64,000 bases of DNA, taken from positions 372,001 to 436,000 of the forward strand of contig NZ_QMIG01000001.1 of NCBI RefSeq assembly GCF_003287285.1, read 5' to 3'. The notes under the pieces were generated by a model. The model did not search any database. It was not told the DNA's origin and worked only from the letters and a program-made list of their open reading frames with translations. This stretch comes from Phytoactinopolyspora halophila. GTDB taxonomy: Bacteria; Actinomycetota; Actinomycetes; Jiangellales; Jiangellaceae. Every line of letters begins with the position of its first letter. Position 1 is the stretch's first letter. Shown here piece by piece: positions 33,776 through 42,366 of this stretch. Both the position numbers and the translations under genes were made by a program.

Positions 33776-34648
33776 CTAGGTCCGCACCACGACCACCGGC
33801 GTGCCCACGGGAGCGAAATCCCAGAGCGCCTTCGCGTCATCGGGGTCCTGGCGAATACATCCGTCCGACAGGGGCGTCCCAAGCTCGGAGAGGGTCTGGA
33901 CCTCCTCACCGCTGTCCCGGTACACGGGAATGTCGTGGAAGCCGATGTTGGAGTTCTCACCTCGGTGGAATCGCACCATGTACCGCATGGTCTCGCTGTA
34001 CGTCCAGCTGATCGCCTCCTCCGACTTGGAGAAGACCTCGTACGTACCTTCGTCGAGCTGATCGTAGCGGCTGCCGGAGACGAGGTAGGTATGAACCACC
34101 TCGTTGCCCTCATCGACGAGCCACACTTGCTGTCCGGTGATGTCGTACACGACGCGCCGACCGTGTCCACTGTCTTCCGGTAACGGCGCGGTCGCCTGCG
34201 GCTTCGTGTCGAGATCGGAGTCTTCATCAGACTCGGAGGAGTCCTCGTCCTCCGAATCGTCGTGGATCTTGACCTCGATGAACGGCACGTCGGGTGCCGC
34301 CTCCGGCAAGGGACGTTCGTCGTCGTCGCCCTCACGGCTTCCGTCGTCGTCACGCTCACGGCTTCGATCCGCGGAGCGGGATGTGCCGTCGGTGTCCCGA
34401 ACGTCTCTCCCGATACCATCCAGCGAATCGGTACCGCCGTCGGCCGACTCGCTGTCCGCGAGCACGTCACTCGCACCGTCAGTATCGCCATGATCGATAT
34501 CGTCACCATCGATGACAGTGAAGGCACCCACCGCGATGAGGACGGCACCGGCTACGAAGCCGAGCAACCGGGTCGAGCGCGGCCCACGGCTCTGGGCGTG
34601 TCCCGCGCCTCGCGCCGGCCGAGATGGCCGTTCGTAGCGTCCAGGCAT
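33776..34648 (-). CDS. L,D-transpeptidase (YkuD domain) with acidic linker
   Basis: A 290-residue membrane-anchored protein. It has a basic cytosolic N-terminus, one helix (LLGFVAGAVLIAVGAFTV, about 28-45) and a highly acidic Asp/Ser/Glu-rich linker at about 50-150. A YkuD domain follows from about 165, with substrate His in IGFHDIP and catalytic Cys in SDGCIRQ. The canonical motif is SHGCIR; here Asp replaces His. The enzyme would form 3-3 cross-links or attach proteins in peptidoglycan. The frame ends 86 bp from the DEAD helicase, convergently. Confidence 0.87.
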   Translation of the reverse strand: MPGRYERPSRPARGAGHAQSRGPRSTRLLGFVAGAVLIAVGAFTVIDGDDIDHGDTDGASDVLADSESADGGTDSLDGIGRDVRDTDGTSRSADRSRERDDDGSREGDDDERPLPEAAPDVPFIEVKIHDDSEDEDSSESDEDSDLDTKPQATAPLPEDSGHGRRVVYDITGQQVWLVDEGNEVVHTYLVSGSRYDQLDEGTYEVFSKSEEAISWTYSETMRYMVRFHRGENSNIGFHDIPVYRDSGEEVQTLSELGTPLSDGCIRQDPDDAKALWDFAPVGTPVVVVRT

Positions 34649-34770
34649 CCATTCTCCTCACCGTCACTCACGAGGTGACGAATCGGGCCAAGATCGACAT
34701 TCACCATAGGACATCCCCATTCGCCCGCTGTCCTAAACGTACATTTGCGGATAATAGCTAGCCCTATGAG

Positions 34771-34820
34771 GTTTTCTCGGGCCGTACCACGACTGCAGGC
34801 GTGTTATGGCCCGAGAAAAC
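34771..34820. repeat. Hairpin repeat, dispersed family B, copy 2
   Basis: A perfect 13-bp stem (GTTTTCTCGGGCC with GGCCCGAGAAAAC) around a 24-nt loop closely matches 27318-27367. One stem position changes from C-G to T-A on both arms. It lies in the 356-bp space between the transpeptidase start and the end of the RecB-type nuclease gene. I see no gene in that space. Confidence 0.85.
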
Positions 34821-34997
34821 GTTCCAACCCTCGGTCACGCTCGCCGCCTCCGTCGTCCCTCCTCCAGCGGCTCGCCGTTCCAACCCCTCGGTCACGCTCG
34901 CCGCCTCCGTCGTCCCTCCTCCAGCGGCTCGCCGTTCCAACCCCTCGGTCACGCTCGCCGCCTCCGTCGCCCCTCCTCCAGCGGCTCACCGTTCCGG
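34821..34997. repeat. 57-bp tandem repeat, three copies
   Basis: Units start at 34821 (56 bp, one C short), 34877 and 34934, followed by a partial copy. Each begins GTTCCAACCC(C)TCGGTCACG and ends CAGCGGCTCGCC, and copies are almost identical. It directly abuts the family B hairpin and ends next to the stop of the nuclease gene. CGGTCACGCTCG and CGCCGTTCCA are shared with the 93-bp repeat at 8.0 kb. Confidence 0.9.
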
Positions 34998-35004
34998 CAC
35001 ATGA

Positions 35005-35868
35005 TCATTCGGATGTGGGGGTGTGGTTGGTGGCGGGTGGGGTGAGGGCGGACCAGGGTGCGCGAGCCGGGCTGGCCGCCGCACCTTCCGGGCAGTGCTG
35101 GCGGTAGTCACACCACCCGCACAGCGGGGAAGGCCGGGGCGGAAACCATTCATCGCCGGTCGCGCCGGCACGGAACGCGTCGTCGGCTTCCTCGCATTCG
35201 GCAGCGATCTCGGCGGCACGGTCGAGATGCCGGGCGATCGTGTGATCGTCGTGTTCCCACGCCACCACCTCGCCCGAGGGCAGGTGGTGGAGCTCGACGC
35301 GGTGCGCGGGCCGGCGCAACGTCCGGGACACCGCCGCCGCGTAGACCGCCAGCGCGAGCGACGACCGGGCGTCGTCGATACCGAGCACGTGCCGGCCGGT
35401 CTTGTAATCGACGACCACGAGTTCCGCACCGCGCTCGTCGACCCTGTCGATGCGCCCGGACAGCGCCACCCCCTCATGGATCGTGCTGACCGTACGCTCC
35501 ACACCGCGGGGTTCGTCGTCCGGATCGAGCCCGGACACGTAGCGCTCCACCATGTCCTGGGCATGCTCGTGCCACTGCGCGGCCTGATCGGCATCCCGGA
35601 ATCCGTCCGCCGACCAGTACTCGGTGACAAGAGCGCGTGACCGGATGACGGTCCGGGCCTCGCGCGGCAGTCGCCACCACTGGGCCAGGGCATTGTGCAC
35701 GGCCGCGCCCACGGTGTTGTGGGCCCATGGTGGCCCTTTCGGTGGTGGTGGCCGATCGAGATACGTGAACCGGTAGCGACGCGGACAGTCCAGCCACGCC
35801 AGCAGGCGGGTCGGTGTCGCCCGGTAGAGCCGCTTCGGCATGTCCCGCAACGTCGGCTGGTCATTCAT
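35005..35868 (-). CDS. RecB-family PD-(D/E)XK nuclease with Fe-S-type cysteines
   Basis: A 287-residue stand-alone nuclease. The N-terminal Cys is in WLDCPRRYRFTY near 28, the core is LSGRIDRVDERG then LVVVDYKTGR near 138-158, and a C-terminal C-x2-C-x5-C (CGWCDYRQHC) lies near 257. This four-Cys arrangement is that of the Fe-S-stapled Cas4/AddB-like class. It lacks any helicase motor. The C-terminus is Pro/Ala/Thr-rich. It lies 22 bp downstream of the DUF6758-like gene on the same strand. A DNA repair role is inferred. Confidence 0.85.
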   Translation of the reverse strand: MNDQPTLRDMPKRLYRATPTRLLAWLDCPRRYRFTYLDRPPPPKGPPWAHNTVGAAVHNALAQWWRLPREARTVIRSRALVTEYWSADGFRDADQAAQWHEHAQDMVERYVSGLDPDDEPRGVERTVSTIHEGVALSGRIDRVDERGAELVVVDYKTGRHVLGIDDARSSLALAVYAAAVSRTLRRPAHRVELHHLPSGEVVAWEHDDHTIARHLDRAAEIAAECEEADDAFRAGATGDEWFPPRPSPLCGWCDYRQHCPEGAAASPARAPWSALTPPATNHTPTSE

Positions 35869-35890
35869 TCGCTCGCGCCGCCTCTTCGCC

Positions 35891-36556
35891 TCACGTGCTC
35901 TCCGCGGAGCCCGGAGGTAACCAGGGCGGTGGCGTCCCGTAGGGCAGGAGCTCGACTTCCCGCCCGAGATCGCGAAGATCTTCGAAGACGAGCTCCTCGA
36001 GCATCAAGAGGCCGGCGCTCTCCGGATACAAGATCATCCACAGCCACATCCCGCCGGACTGCCCGGCATACACCGCCCGGTCGGGTCGGCCCGGCACGCA
36101 CCACAACGGCGCCAGCCGTCCCTTGACCTCGACGTGCGCGTGCGGATCGGCCTTGACCGCATCACCAGGATCTGGCCCGTCGATGCCGGCGATGCCGGCT
36201 CCCAGTCCCACGCCCTGTTCCTCGGCGACCAGGACGAGATCGGCAGCACCCCCGAACGGGTTGGGCCCGCTGAGCGCCACCGCCGTCGCTTGCACCCCGG
36301 ATGGATCGTCACCGGCCTCCAGTACCGCACCAATGACCCATCCACGCATCAACGGCCACGGCGCCCACAGCGGTACGGCCGAACGCTCGGCGAGCTGGCG
36401 GACCAGCCTCGCGTTCGGCTCTCGCACCGGCGACACCGGAAAGATCTCGCCGTGCCTGCTGCACGTCCACCGGTTCGACCACACTCCAGGAGCGGTGGGG
36501 TGGGCGCCACACCGCGGGCAGGTCGGTTCACCTCTCACCCCGACGACGCTCCTCAT
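35891..36556 (-). CDS. DUF6758-like zinc-ribbon protein
   Basis: A 221-residue protein. An N-terminal zinc ribbon (CPRCGAHPTAPGVWSNRWTC) is followed by a conserved soluble domain (PLWAPWPLMRGWVIGAVLEAGDD, LSGPNPFGGAADLVLVAEE, GGMWLWMILYPESAGLL) and ends in a Pro-rich tail. Such proteins sit beside RecB-type nuclease genes in many actinomycetes. No function is known. The family name is from memory and only moderately certain. Confidence 0.7.
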   Translation of the reverse strand: MRSVVGVRGEPTCPRCGAHPTAPGVWSNRWTCSRHGEIFPVSPVREPNARLVRQLAERSAVPLWAPWPLMRGWVIGAVLEAGDDPSGVQATAVALSGPNPFGGAADLVLVAEEQGVGLGAGIAGIDGPDPGDAVKADPHAHVEVKGRLAPLWCVPGRPDRAVYAGQSGGMWLWMILYPESAGLLMLEELVFEDLRDLGREVELLPYGTPPPWLPPGSAEST

Positions 36557-36596
36557 TCACCGTATGTTTCGTCAAGCAGTTCCACAGATCGCGCCA

Positions 36597-37067
36597 TCAG
36601 CCGTTCTGCAACGACAGCCGCGCCAGGTGGTTTCGCGCGTCCTCGGCATGCTGGTGCTGGCAGTAGATCTCGTACTTGCCGGCGACGATCACGCTCTTGG
36701 AGGTGAAGTCCCGACGGCCGCCCGTGAAGGCGTATCCCACGGCACCGAAGATCATCATGAACACGGAGCCCCAGGCCATGCTCATCAGGATGATCGTTCC
36801 CCATCCTTCTTCGGTGAACAAGCTCAGCAACAACCCCACGAAGAGCCCGAGCCATGCACCCGTGGCGAGCCCACCAAGCAACGCCTTGGCCCACGTCATC
36901 CTTCCCGTGACCCGTTCCACCTGGCGGAGCTCGGTGCCGACGATGGCGAGGTGTTCCACTGGAAACTTGTGGTCCGCCAGGTAATCGACGGCGCGCTGCG
37001 CATCGGCGTATTCGTCATAGGTCCCGACGACCATGCCGGTCGGCAGACCGGGCACGGGACTCGCCAT
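36597..37067 (-). CDS. General stress protein 17M-like domain membrane protein
   Basis: A 156-residue protein. An N-terminal YflT/GsiB-17M-type domain (MVVGTYDEYADAQRAVDYLADHKF) is followed by two hydrophobic segments (ALLGGLATGAWLGLFVGLLLSLF and TIILMSMAWGSVFMMIFGAV). Start ATG 37067 is fixed by a near-perfect AAGGAGGTG. The family is common in actinomycetes; function unclear, stress-related by name only. Confidence 0.85.
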   Translation of the reverse strand: MASPVPGLPTGMVVGTYDEYADAQRAVDYLADHKFPVEHLAIVGTELRQVERVTGRMTWAKALLGGLATGAWLGLFVGLLLSLFTEEGWGTIILMSMAWGSVFMMIFGAVGYAFTGGRRDFTSKSVIVAGKYEIYCQHQHAEDARNHLARLSLQNG

Positions 37068-37197
37068 GGCGCACCTCCTTATCGACGTCACCGCCCATGA
37101 TCCCACTATTGATCCCCGCACAGCACACCGATACCCCAAGAGGGCCGGATGAGCTCCGGATCGATGCGGCCGACAGTTCGGCGCGACGGTATCGCCG

Positions 37198-37743
37198 TCA
37201 GCTGGCCGCCAGCGCTGCACGGCGTGCCGACGTGTGTCCCGCGAGGGTGTCGCTCAGCCAGTCCGGAAGGCTCTCCGTCTGCCGGACGCCCAGTGCCAAG
37301 ACGAGCGCGCGCTGCACCTTTGGTTCGAAGGGCTCGACCAGTAGCCGCATCGACGCCTCGGCCGGCGTGCGGTCCGCCTTCGCCTGGTTGCACGACAGGC
37401 ATGCCGCGACGGTGTTGAACCAGCTGCGGGCCGCTCCTCCACGCGAAACGGGAAGCACGTGGTCGATGGACTCCGCACGACTACCGCAGTAGCCGCACCG
37501 CCGCCCGTCCCTGTCGAGCACGCCGTTACGAGACCACGGCAGCCTGCGCCGGTAAGGAACGCGCACAAACTTCAGCAGGCGTACCACGAGCGGGGCGGGA
37601 AACTCCTGGGTAGCCGAACGGATGACGCGGTCGGAGTCGGCGTGTTCGGTGACGGCCTTCTCTGTCAAGACGAGGACGATCGCGCGACGGACGGAGACGA
37701 CCGCCAGTGGCTCGTATGAAGCGTTCAGCACTAGCGTCTGCAC
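37198..37743 (-). CDS. HNH endonuclease family protein
   Basis: A 181-residue protein. An N-terminal actinobacterial domain (TLVLNASYEPLAVVSVRRAIVL) precedes an HNH module: CGYCGSRAESIDHVLPVSRG near 97, with the catalytic His in IDHV, then NTVAACLSCNQAKADRTP. The two CxxC pairs bind structural zinc. Members are widespread single-copy genes in actinomycetes, not tied to restriction systems. The GTG at 37743 has AAGGAG upstream. The 267-bp gap beyond contains an AT-rich run near 37.96-38.01 kb, and I see no gene there. Confidence 0.88.
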   Translation of the reverse strand: MQTLVLNASYEPLAVVSVRRAIVLVLTEKAVTEHADSDRVIRSATQEFPAPLVVRLLKFVRVPYRRRLPWSRNGVLDRDGRRCGYCGSRAESIDHVLPVSRGGAARSWFNTVAACLSCNQAKADRTPAEASMRLLVEPFEPKVQRALVLALGVRQTESLPDWLSDTLAGHTSARRAALAAS

Positions 37744-38010
37744 GTGCCCGTCTCCTTCCGTGACATCGCCGTCCCTCGTCTTCTTTCCGCTCGCGACTCC
37801 TCGTCGTTCCCGTCGTCTTTGTCCTTCGGCGTCACGTCGACGCCCTTCCACTCTGCCATCGCAGCGAGCTACGACGGCAGAACCTGCCCTTATGGGCGAA
37901 TTCTAGTGAACGTCATCGTTGACGCTGTGACATAGCTTGCACCGGCACGCCGCCCATCACCAAATATTTTCCCATAGTGAAGCTGTACGCAGGGATAACG
38001 CAAAGAAAAA

Positions 38011-38760
38011 TTAAAGGGCGGGGTTGGTGCGACGCGGCGGCCTGACGGCTCCGGGCCCATCAGGTCCCCCGGACGTCGTCGCCAGCGAACGCCATACCTC
38101 GGTCACCCGGTCCTGCACCATGTCGACGACCTCGCGGATGCTGCACCCGGCGAACTCCTCCGGCCGGATCGGCCGGCCAGCGCGAAGCCGCACGGTGGGG
38201 CGGCGCACCACCGCTGTCAGCGCGCCCCCGAGACTGCGCGCGGTAGACCCGGAACCGATGACTCGGGCATCGTGATGCGCCACCGGTATCACCGGCGCTC
38301 CGGAGTCCAGCGCCAACCGGCCCACGCCGAAACGGAAGCGGCGGGGCGAGCCGTCGTCCGTCGCCGACACGTCACCTTCCGGATAGATGCCGACGATCTC
38401 GCCTCGTGCCAGCGCTTCCCGCGCCGATCGCAGCGCCGCAGGGCCGGACCATCGCCAGCCGATCTCGATCATTCCCGCATGCCGCGCCAGCGGCCCGATC
38501 ATCCGGCTCCGGAACACCAAGGACGACGCGAGAAATCGCACGTGGCCATGCTCCGACCCACAGCCCATACCCTCACATGGCACGCTCGGATGCAGCCCGG
38601 CCCGGTGAAAGGCTCCCAGGACCACCGGAACGTCCGCGATCGTCGTGTGATTGACCGCCACGATGGCCGGTCCTGACACGGGGAGATTCTCGAACCCATC
38701 CAGTTCGACGCGGCCGAACAGCCGCTTCAGCCCAACCGCGATACCGCCAACCAGCTCCAC
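38011..38760 (-). CDS. PlsC-type 1-acylglycerol-3-phosphate acyltransferase, probable
   Basis: A 249-residue protein. The catalytic HX4D box is NHTTIADVPV near residue 37, and acyl-phosphate binding motif III is YPEGDVS near 125 (EGD in place of EGT). VIPVAHHDA follows. No clear transmembrane helix is present, so peripheral membrane association is likely. It would acylate lysophosphatidate or a related lipid. The C-terminus is Pro/Arg-rich. It stands alone between unrelated genes. Confidence 0.85.
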   Translation of the reverse strand: MELVGGIAVGLKRLFGRVELDGFENLPVSGPAIVAVNHTTIADVPVVLGAFHRAGLHPSVPCEGMGCGSEHGHVRFLASSLVFRSRMIGPLARHAGMIEIGWRWSGPAALRSAREALARGEIVGIYPEGDVSATDDGSPRRFRFGVGRLALDSGAPVIPVAHHDARVIGSGSTARSLGGALTAVVRRPTVRLRAGRPIRPEEFAGCSIREVVDMVQDRVTEVWRSLATTSGGPDGPGAVRPPRRTNPAL

Positions 38761-38829
38761 GACCCAATTATCGCGCGCCGCCGCCGGGCCGCTACCGGCG
38801 CGTCATGGATGAGAGGGCGTCGTCCTCCG

Positions 38830-39615
38830 CTAGCCGTCGCTCTCCTCGCCTTCGTTCTCTTCTTCCGCACTTGAGGGAAGCTCGGAGGGGTCGACCACAT
38901 CGTCCTCATCCGGGACGCTGAGCTCGACTTCTTCGCCGAAGTCACTGAACGTCAAGACGCCGGAGCCGCCGGAAGCTCCGCGCTCTTCGAACCGTATCGG
39001 ACGTGGCTCACCCTCGGCTGCAACCCACAGCGTTCCCCCGTTCTCGGCGAAGATCAGCCCCACCGCGGGAACGCCATCCACTTCCTGCACGGACGTCATC
39101 TCGTCCTCGACCTCGGAGCCCAGGACGGCATCGGCGAACTCGCTGCCCTCGACGAAGATCCGGAAGTTTGAACTCGACTCGGGCGAGAGGAGAAGCCACT
39201 TGTCGGCGATGGTCTCCTCGATGTCTTCGTCCACCACGTCGGCCAGCGTCGAGGGATCGCTCGTGATGTACACCACGTCGTCCGAGGCCACCAACTCGAC
39301 CTCACTATCGGTCGTCACGGTGCCGACTGACCCCTCGCCTACCTTGAAGGAGATGTCGATCGTGCTCCCCGCCAACGTCGTACCTTGCACCCGATACGTC
39401 TCGGCTTCATCGAGGGACTGGATGACGAGGTCGAGCACCTCGTCGGCTGGCAGCTCGTCGATACCGTTCTCGGCCGGAGCGGTTTCCTCACCTGAGGAAA
39501 TCTCGGCGAGCGGGGTGGCGGCAGACTCGTCGTCCGTGTCCCCACACGCCGTCACAGCGGCTGTCAATGTCGCTACCAGCAGCGGGCCGGCCAGACGGCA
39601 ACATGCCAGCTGCAT
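38830..39615 (-). CDS. Lipoprotein, LppX/LprG-like fold possible
   Basis: A 261-residue protein. The signal peptide ends in a lipobox (LTAAVTAC, Cys near residue 24), so it is predicted to be lipid-anchored outside the membrane. The mature part is acidic, with an alternating strand pattern (LDLVIQSLDEAETYRVQGTT, KWLLLSPESSSNFRIF) resembling LppX/LprAFG carriers of lipids. Homology is suggested by pattern only. ATG 39615 is chosen because it begins the signal peptide directly. The 257-bp gap before the DUF3499 gene shows no gene. Confidence 0.72.
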   Translation of the reverse strand: MQLACCRLAGPLLVATLTAAVTACGDTDDESAATPLAEISSGEETAPAENGIDELPADEVLDLVIQSLDEAETYRVQGTTLAGSTIDISFKVGEGSVGTVTTDSEVELVASDDVVYITSDPSTLADVVDEDIEETIADKWLLLSPESSSNFRIFVEGSEFADAVLGSEVEDEMTSVQEVDGVPAVGLIFAENGGTLWVAAEGEPRPIRFEERGASGGSGVLTFSDFGEEVELSVPDEDDVVDPSELPSSAEEENEGEESDG

Positions 39616-39872
39616 CGGTCGATGACCTCGCTCTTCTCGATACGGAATGTGCGTTACGGGTGATCGCGGGTCTTGACCACGATAACCGCCGACAGGGAGT
39701 GTACCTCGCACGGCCATGACATCCGACGGGCGAACAGACGACTCCCCTGCATTCGAGGATGGAGCGACAACCGGGCCGGGTGCCGCACTGCCCTCGTCCT
39801 GTTCGCGGGGCGCGCAACCCGGATAGTCGAGGCGCGGTCACAGAGCGTGACTAGGCACGCATCTCTGCCGGA

Positions 39873-40214
39873 TCACATGTCGGGATTGCGCAGAATGCGC
39901 AGATGCCCGTGCCGCGTGGGCTCGCCTACCGGCTCCTGGTCGGGCTCCGGCGAGCGGGCCGCCTCCCGGACGGCGTCGGCGAGCGCGAGTAGGTCATCGC
40001 TACTCGGCTTCGACACCTCGGGATCGGGCTGCAACCGGATGACTTCCCACCCCCGAGGAGCAACGAGGCGTTCGGAATGTTCAGCGCAGAGATCGTATGT
40101 ATGCGGCTCAGCGTAAGTGGCGAGCGGTCCGACGACAGCCGTGGAATCGGCATAGACGTACGTGAGCGTCGCCACGGCCGGCTGAGCGCAGGCCGATCGG
40201 GAACAGCGACGCAT
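39873..40214 (-). CDS. DUF3499 family protein
   Basis: A 113-residue protein beginning MRRCSRSACAQPAVATLTYV, with a second Cys/His group in EPHTYDLCAEHSERL. The conserved CSRxxC and CxxH suggest a small zinc finger. Function unknown. GTG at 40223 (three codons upstream) is an equally possible start, perhaps leaderless. Divergent from the zincin-like gene; the same pair occurs in M. tuberculosis (Rv3258c/Rv3259, from memory). Confidence 0.88.
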   Translation of the reverse strand: MRRCSRSACAQPAVATLTYVYADSTAVVGPLATYAEPHTYDLCAEHSERLVAPRGWEVIRLQPDPEVSKPSSDDLLALADAVREAARSPEPDQEPVGEPTRHGHLRILRNPDM

Positions 40215-40326
40215 GGGGCTCACAGTTAGCCAGGTTAACGTCCCGACCGTGCCGGCGTCCGCGCGGCACGCCATGCTCCTCTCGACATACCGATCGTCAC
40301 GTCGCGAAGCTTGCTAGTCTGCAAGC

Positions 40327-40782
40327 GTGAGGCAACGTCCCCACTTGGCAGCCGAAACCGTGGGTCACGCGCTCCCGCCTGCCCGTCGGGACCGCCACGG
40401 CCGAGGCCTGCGATCACCCCTCGTGCCGCGAGACTCGCCGATGCGCCGTTCCCGCGCTCAGCGCTTCGATGATCTCGTGATAGCCAGCATCGAGCGCCTC
40501 ACCAGGGAATGGCGGGAACAGCTAGCCAAGATCGAGTTCGCAGTCGAGGACGTCCCGACGCTCGACGACTGGACCCACGACTGGGTGCCGCTGGCCCGGG
40601 CGTTCGCCAGCACCGGCCCGCTTCCCGCCCGGATCGTCATCTTCCGTCGCCCGATCGAGACTCGCGCTATTAGCGTGCAGGGGTTACGGGAACTCGTCAA
40701 CGACGTGGTGGTCGAGCAGATCGCCGAGATGTTCGGCGTCGAGCCGGAAGACGTCGATCCCTCATACGGCAAGAATCACTGA
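40327..40782 (+). CDS. Zincin-like metallopeptidase family protein lacking HExxH
   Basis: A 151-residue protein. The N-terminus RRDRHGRGLRSPLVP and AQRFDDLVIASIERL match the actinobacterial branch of this family. At the position where related proteins have HEIGHHFG this one reads VEQIAEMFG, losing both zinc histidines, so peptidase activity is unlikely. A TAGTCT -10 lies exactly six nt before the GTG at 40327 and no Shine-Dalgarno is present, so the mRNA is probably leaderless. Confidence 0.82.
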   Translation: MRQRPHLAAETVGHALPPARRDRHGRGLRSPLVPRDSPMRRSRAQRFDDLVIASIERLTREWREQLAKIEFAVEDVPTLDDWTHDWVPLARAFASTGPLPARIVIFRRPIETRAISVQGLRELVNDVVVEQIAEMFGVEPEDVDPSYGKNH

Positions 40783-40800
40783 ATCCCAGCGGGTTCCGGG

Positions 40801-42366
40801 TCACTCCTCGGTGGGATCGAGCACGCCGGGCAGCTCACCGACGACGCGGGGCACATTCACGTCGATGACGGGCGGCCACGCTGGCATCAGATCCAGGTAA
40901 GCGCCGTCGTCACGACTCGCCGAGATCTCCCGGGCGACGACGACCGAGCCGGACTGTCCCGGATCCACCACGGCCGTGGCGAACGACGCGTCTCCCGGCG
41001 CTTCCAATTCGATCGTCTCCGTTGCCCCGCCCGAGATATCGAGAGTCTCTTCCTCAGCGACCTCACCCTCCTCGTCCAGGAAGGCGACGTCGACCCGGCT
41101 CGGACTCTCCCCGGTGGAACTGACATGCAACGACGTCGTATCCGATTCCGACGCCCCGCCCAGCAGGAGTGCCGCCGGCCCGTCCAGCGGCGGAGCCGCG
41201 GACGTGAACGCGATATCGGGAAGTCCGTCGTCGGCTTCTTCCACGACTCGCACCGAGGCCGTGATCGGCTGGTCGCTGTCCAGCTCGACGGCAACCGGTT
41301 CCTCGTTTCCTTCGAGCGGAACCTCGAAGACGCTTCCCGCTGGGACGGTCACGACATCGTGCTCGACGGGAGTGAACGGCCCGTTCGGTCCGAACATCCG
41401 CAACGACACGATCGCGTCGGTATCGCCCGGCGCGAGGATACGCAGGACCCGCTCCCCGTGATCGGGCACACCGGGAATCACCACCCGGTTGTCCGGTTCG
41501 ACCGCAGGCGGAACGAAGCTCATGCCGAGCGGCGTGGTTTCATCGCTCTCCCGCATCTCCAGCGCCGCCGAGACACGGCCCTGGCTGGTGGAGACGTGTG
41601 CACCGACACGCTCGGCTTCCGGCGCCAGCGCTTCGAGCAGCAGGACCTGGTAGCTGCGCGGCGGAATTCCGATGTCTTCTGTCGCCGGAGCATCGATCGG
41701 ACCTGCCTCGTCCCACAGCTCGATATCCACGACCGCCCCGACGGACGTCGGATTGGACAGCACCAGGCGCCCCCGCTCACCGACTTGCCCGGAACCGCCG
41801 ACGAGCCAGTGCTCGCGCGATGCTCGGGTACACGAGCTGGTACTCAGACCACGCAGATCGACCTCACTCATCAGCAGCGACTGCTCGGCGCTCAGCCCCG
41901 GCGCGAGGGCGCCCTCGCCTTCGACAGCCACGGCCGCCGGCTCGTCCATGTCCACGTCGGTGACGCCGAGAGCGCCTCGCTCATCGACGGTCAGCATCGG
42001 CTCCGGGAGCGAGACGTCATCCCCGTCCCCCTCCGAATTCTCGTCGCCATCGCCCGAGTCGTCGCCGTCCCCCGAGTCGTCGTCCGCCTCGCCGGGCTCC
42101 GGCGCGGCATCGAGCGCTCGCGCCTCGATGGGGCCCTGATCGTCGTCGACCGCGTCCACTCCAGCCAGCGCGAGCACACCCACGTGTGCCGCCCCTTCTT
42201 CCTCACCGCCGATGAACGGGCAGACCAGCGACGTACGCACGACCGGCTCGCGGACCTCGGGATGTTCTTCGACAACCGACTCGGGAGCGCCCACCAAGCT
42301 TGCCGCGGCGATGACACCGGCGACACCCGCAGCCACGGACGCGGCGGTCAGGCCACTACGCATCAC
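40801..42366 (-). CDS. DUF5719 family exported protein
   Basis: A 521-residue protein. A hydrophobic N-terminus (TAASVAAGVAGVIAAASLVG) acts as signal or anchor; an acidic Asp/Gly-rich stretch lies near 90-125, followed by repeated beta-rich segments (GRLVLSNPTSVGAVVDIELW). It ends VIDVNVPRVVGELPGVLDP. The function is unknown. Its GTG overlaps the upstream glycosyltransferase stop by four bases, so the two are probably co-translated and may act together at the cell surface. Confidence 0.82.
   Translation of the reverse strand: MMRSGLTAASVAAGVAGVIAAASLVGAPESVVEEHPEVREPVVRTSLVCPFIGGEEEGAAHVGVLALAGVDAVDDDQGPIEARALDAAPEPGEADDDSGDGDDSGDGDENSEGDGDDVSLPEPMLTVDERGALGVTDVDMDEPAAVAVEGEGALAPGLSAEQSLLMSEVDLRGLSTSSCTRASREHWLVGGSGQVGERGRLVLSNPTSVGAVVDIELWDEAGPIDAPATEDIGIPPRSYQVLLLEALAPEAERVGAHVSTSQGRVSAALEMRESDETTPLGMSFVPPAVEPDNRVVIPGVPDHGERVLRILAPGDTDAIVSLRMFGPNGPFTPVEHDVVTVPAGSVFEVPLEGNEEPVAVELDSDQPITASVRVVEEADDGLPDIAFTSAAPPLDGPAALLLGGASESDTTSLHVSSTGESPSRVDVAFLDEEGEVAEEETLDISGGATETIELEAPGDASFATAVVDPGQSGSVVVAREISASRDDGAYLDLMPAWPPVIDVNVPRVVGELPGVLDPTEE

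Noticed and set aside
34821-34997. CRISPR array
   Set aside because: Three head-to-tail 57-bp copies with no spacers of unique sequence between them and no cas genes.
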